64,000 nucleotides of DNA, taken from Kitasatospora humi. Lineage in GTDB: Bacteria; Actinomycetota; Actinomycetes; Streptomycetales; Streptomycetaceae. A program made the translations under genes and the position numbers. Positions within the stretch are counted from its first letter, which is position 1. Each line of letters begins with the position of its first letter. Under the pieces are notes generated by a model. It saw only the letters and a list, made by a program, of their open reading frames with translations, had not been told where the DNA came from and did no database searches. Positions 17,544 to 25,127 of the stretch are shown one piece after another. Location of the stretch: contig NZ_JAJJPA010000009.1 of NCBI RefSeq assembly GCF_020907985.1, positions 124,001-188,000 of the forward strand. The letters run 5' to 3'.

Positions 17544-20500
17544 TCACCAACCCGATGCCGTGTAGACCACGGACCGCACCGACTCCTCGCCCCAGGCCAG
17601 CTCCCGCAGCAGCGCCAGGGTGCCCGCCACCGGGTCGATCAGCCGCACCCCGCGCCGCTGGTAGTCGCGCGCCAGCTCCGGCGAGACCATTCCGCCGTGC
17701 GCACCGGCAGGTGCCCACGGCCCCCAGTGCACGGTGAGCGCCCGCCGTCCGGTGCGCGCCGCCCAGCGGACGCCCAGCTCCTCCAGCGCGTCGTTGGCGG
17801 CCGCGTAGTCGGCCTGGCCGCGATTGCCGAGCGCGGCTGCGATGCTGCCGAACAGCACGGTGAACCGCGGCCCGGCACCCGGGAGTTCGGACAGCGCGTC
17901 GAGCAGGGTCCGGGCCCCCTCGGCCTTGGTGGCGAACACTCGCCGGAAGGACTGCGGATCCTTCTCGGCCAGTACCTTGTCCTCGATCACGCCCGCCGCG
18001 TAGACCACGCCGTCGAGTCGGCCGTGCGCCGCGTAGACCTCCTTGATCGCCTGGCGCAACGCGGCCGGATCGGCGGCGTCCACGGCCTGGTAGCGGGCCT
18101 GCGCGCCGAGCGAAGCCAACTCGCCCAGGGTCGCGGTGACCTCGCGGCCGGCCAGCAGCCGGGCGGCGGTCCGCTCCACCTCGGGCAGCGGCACACCTTG
18201 GCGAGCCAGTGCGGCCCGCAGCGCCGTGCGGTCCGGCGCGGCCGCCGTCGCCGGGTCCTCAGGGCCCTCCGGCAGCGCGGTGCGGCCGAGCAGCTCCAGT
18301 CGGCAGCGCGCCGCCGCGGCGAGGGTGGCCGCGAACCGCGCGGTGATCCCGCGGGCGCCACCGACGAGCAGTACCACGGCCTCGCCGTCCAGGCCCAGTG
18401 CGGCGGCCTCCGACACGCCGTCACCGGCCGGCCCGGCGCCGGTGCTGCCCAGCAGGCCGAGCGGTGCCGGGACCAGGGTGAGGGCCTGGCGGCCGGCCGG
18501 GGTGTGCAGCACGACCGGCTCGTGGTCGGGGGCGAGCAGCTCGCCGACCAGGGCCTGGGCCATCGCCCCGGGCTCCGCTGCCGGGTCGAGCTCGACGAGG
18601 CCGGCGGTGAGCTCGGGGTACTCGCGGGCCAGCGTGCGGAACAGGCCGCGCAAGCCGTCCGCCCGAGCGTGATCGCGCACCCCGGCGGCGCGGGCGGCGA
18701 GCAGTCGGCGCGGAGCACGGGCCAACGCGGCCTGCAGGACGGGCACCGAACCGGGCAGCACGGGGGCGCCGTGCTCGCTGAGCGGGTCCAGGAGCACCAC
18801 CCCGTCGACCGCGCCGTCCGCGGCCGACAACAGGTGATCGCCGTCCAGCAGCAGCGGCTGCGCACCGGCGGCGACCAGGCGGGCCGCGAGCGCCTGCGCC
18901 ACGCCGTCCGGTCCGGTGCCCAGCAGTGCGATCCGCCGCCCTGCCAGCGGAGCGGTCGCGAGATCCGGATCGGCGAGCGGCACCGGTTGGAACAGCAGGC
19001 GGACGGGCTCGTGGCCGGCGACGGCGGGCACGGGCGACTCCTCCGCCGTGGCGACGGGTGTGGTGGGTCGGGCGGTGCGGGTGGTGAGCCAGCTGGTGAT
19101 GGCGGCTGCGGTGCGGGCGCGGGAGAGTTCTTCGAGCTCGTCGTCGGTGAGGGTGCTGAGTTCGGTGTCGTTGGTGAGGCGTTTGGCGAGTTGGCCGATG
19201 ATCTCGGTGCGTTTGATGGAGTCGATGCTGAGGTCGGCTTCGAGGTCGAGGTCGGGTTCGATCATGTCGGCCGGGTAGCCGGTGCGTTCGCTGATCACCT
19301 CGACCACGGCGGCGAGCAGGTCCACGGCCCCCGAGACCGGAGGCAGGCCGGCGGCCACCCCCGGGCCGGCGGCGGCTGCCGGGGCAGTGGCCACCCCCGG
19401 GGCAGCGGCCACTGCCGGGGCGGCGGCCGGCGGGACGACGACCGGAGCCGGCAGCGCAACGGGCGCCACCGCGGGCACCGGCCGTGCCCCGCCGAAGTAG
19501 GCCAGCAGCACGTCCCGCTGCGCTTGGATCAACTCCCGGCTGCTGCGCAGGAAATCCGCGATCAGCTCATCGCCGGCGGACGGTCTCTCGCTCGCCTGCT
19601 GCGGTGCCATCAGGGCCTCCGGTACGGGTCGGGCCGGTGCCAGCGCACCGGGGAGGAAGTCGCCGTCGGCGGTGCGGACCAGCTGCCCGTCGACCGTCCA
19701 GCCGGGGCGGCGTGCGGACGTCACGCGCCCGGGGTCCACCACACCGCGGCCGCGCAGCAAGCGGCCGGTGCGCACGGGAACGCCGGCGACGGCCAGTTCG
19801 GCCAGCGCGTCCAGGAACCCGGGCAGGCCCTTGCGCCGCGCCTCGAGGGAGATCGCGCGGTGCGGCCGGTCACCCAGCACCGCCGTCACCAGCCGGGTCA
19901 GCACCGAGCCGGGTCCGGCCTCCACGAAGGTGCGGGCACCGGCCGCGTACATCGCCTCCACCTGGTCGGCGAACCGCACCTCGGCACCGATCTGCGCTGC
20001 CAACTCCGCCCGGACTCCTGCCGGATCCGCTGGGTACGGGCTCGCGGCACGGTTCCCGTAGACCGGGAACTCCGGCGCCCGCACCACCCGTTCGGCCAGC
20101 GAGCCGGCGAACCGCTCACCCGCGCCGGCCACCAGCGGGCTGTGGAACGCGCAGGCCACCGGCAACCGCTTCACCGAGCACCCGGCCCCGCGCAGCAGCT
20201 CCATCGCCGTGTCCAGCTCGGCCGTCGGCCCGGAGATCACCGTCTGGCTGGGCGAGTTGCGGTTGGCGGTCACCACCCGGCCCGCCAGCCCGCCCGCCGT
20301 GAGGACGCGTTGGACCTGCTCGGCCCCGGCCGTGACCGCCGCCATCGCGCCGGGGTCGGCTCCGGCGCCCACCGCGTCCAGGATGGCCCGCGCCCGCTCC
20401 GCGCTGAGCGCGGGCAGGTCCTGCGCGGCCAGCGCCCCGGCGGCGCAGAGCGCGACCAACTCCCCGTAGCTGTGCCCGCCGGCCAGGTCGGGCCGGACCC

Positions 20501-23500
20501 CGGCGAGCGCGAGCAACTCGTGCGCCGCGAGGCCCGTCATGCCCAGCACCGGTTGCGCCACCCGGGTGTCGGTGAGCGCGGCGCGCTGCCGCTCCCGGGC
20601 CTCGGCGGTGAACGCCGCCGGCGGGTAGAGCACCTCCGCGTACTCCTCGCCGTGTCCCAGGTAGCGCTGCAGGCCGGGGAAGGCGGCGAACAATTCGGCG
20701 AACATCCCTGGCCGTTGACTGCCCTGACCGGGAAAGAGGAAGGCCACCTGCCCGGCGGTGCTCCGGCCGTGAGCGTCCTGCCCGGCGGTGTCCCGGCCGT
20801 GAGCCACCTGCCCCGAGGTGTCCCGGCCGTGAGCCACCTGCCCCGAGGTGGCCCGTGCCTGGACGTCCGGCGCCGAGGTGTCTCGTGCCGCCCACCCCGG
20901 AGCGTCCCGTTCGGCCGCCTCCTCACCGGCCACGTGCAGCCGCGCCGCCGGGTCGCCCTCACCGGCCACATGCAGCCCCGCCGCCGGGTCGCTCTCACCG
21001 GCCGCCGCCCGCCGCAGCAGCCCGCACAACTCCTCGACCCCGCCGGCCACCACCGCCACCCGCACCGGTCCGTGCCCCGACTCAGCCAGCCGGGCGGCGG
21101 CCAGCGCCAAGTCACGCAGACGCGGCGGCGCGCCCGGCGCCTCGGCCAGCCGCAGCACCTCGGTCACCGCGCGGAGGGCACGCGCCTGGTCGGCCCCCCG
21201 GAAAAGGAAGAGCTCGGCCGGCCACTCCTGCAGGCCATGGGTCGGCGTCGGGCCCTGGTGGCCCCGCAGCACCGCGTGGAAGTTGGTGCCGCCGAAGCCG
21301 AACGCGCTGACCCCGGCCACCCGCCGGTCCGCCGGCCCAGCCCATGGCCGCGCCTCGGTGTGGAACCCGAACGGGCTCCGGTCCGCCTGCCACGCCGGGT
21401 TCGGCCGGCTCAGGTGCAGGGTGGGCGGCTTGACGCCGGTGTGCAGCGCCAGCGCGGCCTTGATCAGGCCGGCCACGCCGGCCGCGCACTTGGTGTGCCC
21501 GATCTGCGACTTCACCGAACCCAGCGCACAACTGCCCGGCGCTGCTCCCGCCTCGGTGAACACCTCGGTCAGGGTGGCCAGTTCGGTACGGTCGCCGACC
21601 ACCGTCCCGGTCCCGTGCGCCTCCACCAGCCCGACCTCGGCCGGCCCGATCCCGGCCTGGCGGTAGGCGCGCTCCAGCGCGGCGCGCTGACCCTCGGGGC
21701 GCGGTGCGGTCAGGCCCAGTGAACGGCCGTCGCTCGCACTGCCGATGCCCTGGATCACCGCGTACACCCGGTCGCCGTCCCGCTGCGCGTCGGCCAGGCG
21801 CTTGAGCACCAGGCAGCCCACCCCCTCACCGAGGGCGATGCCGTCGGCGGAGGCGTCGAACGGCCGGGACCGCCCGGTCGGTGAGAGGGCGTGCACCGAG
21901 GCGAAGAGCAGGTAGTCGTTGATGCCGTTGTGCAGGTCGGCGCCGCCGCACAGCGCCAGGTCGGCGGTTCCGGCGACCAGTTCCTTGCAGGCCACGTCCA
22001 GTGCGGCGAGCGAGGAGGCGCAGGCCGCGTCCACGGTGAAGTTGCCGCCGCCGAGGTCGAGCCGGTTGGCGATCCGGCCGGAGATCACATTGGCCAGCAT
22101 GCCGGGGAAGGAGTCCTCGGTGAGCTCGGGCAACTGCTCCGCGATCGCGGGCGGCACGGCACCGCCCAGGTACCCGGGAAGCACCGCGCCCAGCACACCC
22201 GCGTTCGACAGGTCGCTGCCCGCCTCGGCCCCGAACAGCACGCTGGTGCGGGCCCGGTCGAACGGCCGCCCACCGGCGCCGTCGCCGCCGTCGTACCCGG
22301 CGTCCGCCAGCGCCCGCCGGGCCGCCTCCAGTGCGAGCAACTGCACCGGCTCGATGCTGCCCAGCGCGGCCGGCGGGATGCCGTAGGCGAGCGGGTCGAA
22401 CGGGATGCGCGGCAGGAATCCGCCCCATTTGGACGGGGTGGTGCCGGGCCCGCCGTCCGCCGAGTGGTAGAGCGCAGGGTCCCACCGCTCGGTCGGCACT
22501 TCGGTGATCGCGTCCACCCCTGCCAGGATGTTGGCCCAGAACGCGGGCAGGTCCGGCGCCTGCGGGAACATGCCCGCCATGCCGATCACAGCGATCTCCA
22601 GCGGCTCCGGGGCCGGCTCCTCGCCCTTGGCTTCGGCCATCGCCAACCGCCGCGCCCGGTCGGACAGGTGAGCGGCCGCACCGTTGCTGACGGCGGTGTG
22701 CAGCTCGGCCAGCGTGGTGGTCTCCGACCGCAGCACGGCCACCTGCCCGGCCATGAACATCCCTTGCGCCAGCTGCCCGGGCTCATCCACCGGCGCCAGT
22801 TCACCGTCGACCCGGTCCAGGCCCTTGCTGGCGATCCGCAGCCGGCCGACGTTCAGCCGCTCCAACTGCTCCCAAGCCTCGCGGTCCGGCACGCCCTGCT
22901 CACGCAACCGAGCGCTCCGGCGGGCGAACTCCTCGGTGAACGGGCTCGGCACGCACCGGGTGGCATGCCCGGGAGCGGTCTGCAGCAGCTCGGTGCCCCG
23001 GGCCTCGCAGACCTGGCGCTGGAACACCGGCCGCACCGCCCCGTACGCCACCGCCTCCTCGGTGAACAGGTACGCGGTGCCCATCAGCAGCCCGGCCGCC
23101 ACTCCGTGTTCGGCCAGCGGCGCGGCGAGCGCCGCCACCATGGCCGCCGAGCGCTCGTCATGCACCCCGCCCGCGAAGAGCACCTCGATCGACTGCGGTT
23201 CCCTCGCCGCTGCCAGGAAGTCGGCCAGTACGGCCAGTTGCGCCTCCCAGAGCGGGAAGCCGTACCGCGGCCCGACATGACCGCCGCACTCCGACCCCTC
23301 GAAGACGAACCGGCGCGCGCCGTCCTCCAGGAACTGGCGCAGCAACCCGGGGGAGGGGACGTGCAGGAAGGTTCGTATCCCGGCCTGCTCCAACACCCGG
23401 GCCTGCGACGGGCGGCCACCCGCGATCACCGCATGGCTGGGCCGTGCGGCCAGCACCTCGGCCAGCTGGGCGCTGCGCACCTCCTCCGGCGCGAAACCCA

Positions 23501-24560
23501 GCACACCGACACCCCACGGGAGACCGCCGATCTCGGCGGCGGTCCGGGCGAGCAGATCACGGGTCTGCTCCGGGCCGGCCAACGCCAGCGCCACGAACGG
23601 CAGCGCCCCGGCCTTGGCCACCGCGGCCGCGAACCCGGGTTCGTCACTCACCCTGGTCATCGGCCCCTGGGCCACCGGCAGCCGCGTGCCGAGCGCCCGG
23701 CTGAGCGGCGACTGTGACCCCAACAGCGCATCGGAAGCGCCGGGTTCGGCGAGCGCACGCAGCACTCCGGTGACCGCCTCCCGCACCCCGCGCACCGCCC
23801 GCTCCACCGTGCCGTACCGCTCGGCGAACCGCGCGGCCAGGAAGCCGTCCTGGCCGACCATCCACTCCATCGCGCCACGGCGCAGCATCCGGACCCCGTC
23901 GACCAGGACGGTCTCCGAACCGTCCATGCCGCGAAGGGCGGCCGCCGCCTCATCGGGCGCAGCCGACTCGGCCAGCAGCGCGAGTTGGCTGTCCAGCACC
24001 ACGCCCGCCGCGCCACCGGCCACGGCCGCCGCAGCGGTGTAGGTGCCGATGCCACCGCAGGCCCACACCGGTAGCCCGAGCAACGGCGCGGCCAGCAGCT
24101 CCTGGAGCAGCACGAAGGTGCTCAACTCGCCGACTCTGCCACCGCTTTCGCAACCGCGCGCGATCAGCCCGGCGGCGCCCGCGCGAGCGGCCGCCAGTGC
24201 CTGTGCCAGGTCGGTCACCTCCACCAGCAGCCGGTGGTCGGTGGCGAGTTCGGCGAGCTCCCAGTCGGGCAGCCCGACGGGCAGCACCAGGACCTCAGGC
24301 TGGTCGCCGCGGTTGCCGTCGCGCAACTCCGCGGGGGTGAGCCGGCATTGCGACCCGATCCGGATCCCGAACCGCCCGGGAGCGCGTTCCCGCAGGGCGG
24401 CGAGCTCCTCCCTGGCCCGGCGGTCGCCCCGGCCGAGGTCGAGCACACCGAGGCCGCCTGCGCGGCACACGGCCTCGGCCAGCCCGGCGTCGGGTTCATG
24501 GAACGGGGTGATCCCGACGACGACGTCGGGCAGCGTCAACGCGGGCCTCGTCGGCCTCAT
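17544..24560 (-). CDS. PUFA-synthase-like PKS subunit: NMO-type ER-KS-AT-ACP-KR
   Basis: 2338 residues from ATG 24560 (GGAGAG about 6 bases upstream; a TTG lies one codon before). Residues 1-640 hold two TIM-barrel segments of the nitronate-monooxygenase/PfaD kind; the second reads LPVAQGPMTRVSDEPGFAAA and EGSECGGHVGPRYGF, a likely flavin enoyl reductase. KS (about 653-1090) has DAACASS, EAHGTGT and SQIGHT. AT (about 1270-1570) has FPGQGSQ, GHSYGEL and AFHSP. The ACP near 1780 carries LSIDSIKRTEIIGQL, the SIDSIK form characteristic of PUFA-synthase carriers. The KR (about 1850-2338) has VGGARGI, FGSIAAALGNRGQADYAAAN with Ser and Tyr. First gene of the operon. Product unknown; a reduced or polyene chain is inferred. 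Confidence 0.93.
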   Translation of the reverse strand: MRPTRPALTLPDVVVGITPFHEPDAGLAEAVCRAGGLGVLDLGRGDRRAREELAALRERAPGRFGIRIGSQCRLTPAELRDGNRGDQPEVLVLPVGLPDWELAELATDHRLLVEVTDLAQALAAARAGAAGLIARGCESGGRVGELSTFVLLQELLAAPLLGLPVWACGGIGTYTAAAAVAGGAAGVVLDSQLALLAESAAPDEAAAALRGMDGSETVLVDGVRMLRRGAMEWMVGQDGFLAARFAERYGTVERAVRGVREAVTGVLRALAEPGASDALLGSQSPLSRALGTRLPVAQGPMTRVSDEPGFAAAVAKAGALPFVALALAGPEQTRDLLARTAAEIGGLPWGVGVLGFAPEEVRSAQLAEVLAARPSHAVIAGGRPSQARVLEQAGIRTFLHVPSPGLLRQFLEDGARRFVFEGSECGGHVGPRYGFPLWEAQLAVLADFLAAAREPQSIEVLFAGGVHDERSAAMVAALAAPLAEHGVAAGLLMGTAYLFTEEAVAYGAVRPVFQRQVCEARGTELLQTAPGHATRCVPSPFTEEFARRSARLREQGVPDREAWEQLERLNVGRLRIASKGLDRVDGELAPVDEPGQLAQGMFMAGQVAVLRSETTTLAELHTAVSNGAAAHLSDRARRLAMAEAKGEEPAPEPLEIAVIGMAGMFPQAPDLPAFWANILAGVDAITEVPTERWDPALYHSADGGPGTTPSKWGGFLPRIPFDPLAYGIPPAALGSIEPVQLLALEAARRALADAGYDGGDGAGGRPFDRARTSVLFGAEAGSDLSNAGVLGAVLPGYLGGAVPPAIAEQLPELTEDSFPGMLANVISGRIANRLDLGGGNFTVDAACASSLAALDVACKELVAGTADLALCGGADLHNGINDYLLFASVHALSPTGRSRPFDASADGIALGEGVGCLVLKRLADAQRDGDRVYAVIQGIGSASDGRSLGLTAPRPEGQRAALERAYRQAGIGPAEVGLVEAHGTGTVVGDRTELATLTEVFTEAGAAPGSCALGSVKSQIGHTKCAAGVAGLIKAALALHTGVKPPTLHLSRPNPAWQADRSPFGFHTEARPWAGPADRRVAGVSAFGFGGTNFHAVLRGHQGPTPTHGLQEWPAELFLFRGADQARALRAVTEVLRLAEAPGAPPRLRDLALAAARLAESGHGPVRVAVVAGGVEELCGLLRRAAAGESDPAAGLHVAGEGDPAARLHVAGEEAAERDAPGWAARDTSAPDVQARATSGQVAHGRDTSGQVAHGRDTAGQDAHGRSTAGQVAFLFPGQGSQRPGMFAELFAAFPGLQRYLGHGEEYAEVLYPPAAFTAEARERQRAALTDTRVAQPVLGMTGLAAHELLALAGVRPDLAGGHSYGELVALCAAGALAAQDLPALSAERARAILDAVGAGADPGAMAAVTAGAEQVQRVLTAGGLAGRVVTANRNSPSQTVISGPTAELDTAMELLRGAGCSVKRLPVACAFHSPLVAGAGERFAGSLAERVVRAPEFPVYGNRAASPYPADPAGVRAELAAQIGAEVRFADQVEAMYAAGARTFVEAGPGSVLTRLVTAVLGDRPHRAISLEARRKGLPGFLDALAELAVAGVPVRTGRLLRGRGVVDPGRVTSARRPGWTVDGQLVRTADGDFLPGALAPARPVPEALMAPQQASERPSAGDELIADFLRSSRELIQAQRDVLLAYFGGARPVPAVAPVALPAPVVVPPAAAPAVAAAPGVATAPAAAAGPGVAAGLPPVSGAVDLLAAVVEVISERTGYPADMIEPDLDLEADLSIDSIKRTEIIGQLAKRLTNDTELSTLTDDELEELSRARTAAAITSWLTTRTARPTTPVATAEESPVPAVAGHEPVRLLFQPVPLADPDLATAPLAGRRIALLGTGPDGVAQALAARLVAAGAQPLLLDGDHLLSAADGAVDGVVLLDPLSEHGAPVLPGSVPVLQAALARAPRRLLAARAAGVRDHARADGLRGLFRTLAREYPELTAGLVELDPAAEPGAMAQALVGELLAPDHEPVVLHTPAGRQALTLVPAPLGLLGSTGAGPAGDGVSEAAALGLDGEAVVLLVGGARGITARFAATLAAAARCRLELLGRTALPEGPEDPATAAAPDRTALRAALARQGVPLPEVERTAARLLAGREVTATLGELASLGAQARYQAVDAADPAALRQAIKEVYAAHGRLDGVVYAAGVIEDKVLAEKDPQSFRRVFATKAEGARTLLDALSELPGAGPRFTVLFGSIAAALGNRGQADYAAANDALEELGVRWAARTGRRALTVHWGPWAPAGAHGGMVSPELARDYQRRGVRLIDPVAGTLALLRELAWGEESVRSVVYTASGW
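20750..20880 (-). repeat. 30-bp coding repeats before the AT domain
   Basis: About four copies of a 30-bp unit encode a 10-residue repeat of the type SGQVAHGRDT in the KS-AT linker. A related VAGEGDPAARLH repeat lies slightly upstream in the protein. The middle two copies are nearly identical in DNA, suggesting recent slippage. Confidence 0.85.
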
Positions 24561-24671
24561 CAAGCTCTCTCCGATGCTGAGTCACGGCGCAGTTGGGGGC
24601 AGGTGCGACTCCCGGATACGGGCACGGCAAGAAACCCTCACAGATCGCGCGGAGGGTGCTCGCGGAATCCG

Positions 24672-24708
24672 ATCCCCGGTTCGAATCCGACGCTACCCAC
24701 TGGTAGCG
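24672..24708. other. tRNA T-arm-like fragment followed by a hairpin
   Basis: CCCCGGTTCGAATCC at about 24674-24688 looks like the T-arm of a tRNA gene. It is followed by CGCTACC-CACT-GGTAGCG (24691-24697 with 24702-24708), a perfect 7-bp stem. The rest of a tRNA cloverleaf cannot be built upstream, so it is not a functional tRNA gene. It could be a left-over integration site copy. Confidence 0.35.
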
Positions 24709-24990
24709 CCAGCCAGGTTAAGCCAGGGTTGCACGGACATGTCAATGGCACGTGCGGAGACACCTGCTGCTCACATGTGGACTGACGTCCAGTCAGAACC
24801 CTTGGGCCGCCTGGGCAGATGAACGGCGGAGGATCGGAGCTTCGCAAGTCCTCGCAGGTTCTTGCACATTGTCCCGAGACGGGCTGCCGGGATCCGGGCC
24901 AGGCCAGGGCGGATCCGCAGGCCCGCGCCGTCCGGCACCGGCGCACCGGTCGAACGCCGACACGCAGCCCCGCCAGTGCACCGGTCGAAC

Positions 24991-25046
24991 GCCGACGCGC
25001 CGACGCGCCGACGCGCCGACATGCCGACGTGCCGACGTGCCGGCGC
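24991..25046. repeat. Seven-copy 8-bp tandem repeat
   Basis: Units of the form GCCGACGC/GCCGACGT repeat seven times without interruption at 24991, 24999, 25007, 25015, 25023, 25031 and 25039; the last copy is degenerate. A simple-sequence array in the noncoding gap between the GH5 and PKS genes. Confidence 0.9.
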
Positions 25047-25127
25047 GCCCGGCGAGCGTTCGGCCGCCCCGGCACTGTGGCAGAGCCGGCGAGGTGCGGG
25101 GGCGGCCTGAGCAAACGTCAGCTCAAC

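Larger units (their letters stand above)
24561..25127. other. 567-bp noncoding region upstream of the PKS operon
   Basis: It must contain the operon promoter, but no clear -35/-10 pair stands out. It holds a tRNA T-arm-like fragment and hairpin (24672-24708), a 35-bp-spaced direct repeat (CACCGGTCGAACGCCGAC at 24944 and 24979) and an 8-bp tandem array (24991-25046). No convincing gene was seen in either strand. Confidence 0.6.

Noticed and set aside
17493..21722. Plus-strand open frame of 1409 codons antisense to the first synthase
   Set aside because: It mirrors the codon bias of the real minus-strand PKS; the translation is a low-complexity Arg/Gly/Gln-rich string without domains, while the other strand shows perfect KS/AT/ACP/KR motifs.
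24600..24690. Complete tRNA gene upstream of the PKS operon
   Set aside because: The T-arm-like core is present, but no acceptor, D or anticodon stem can be formed; only 3 of 5 T-stem pairs hold.
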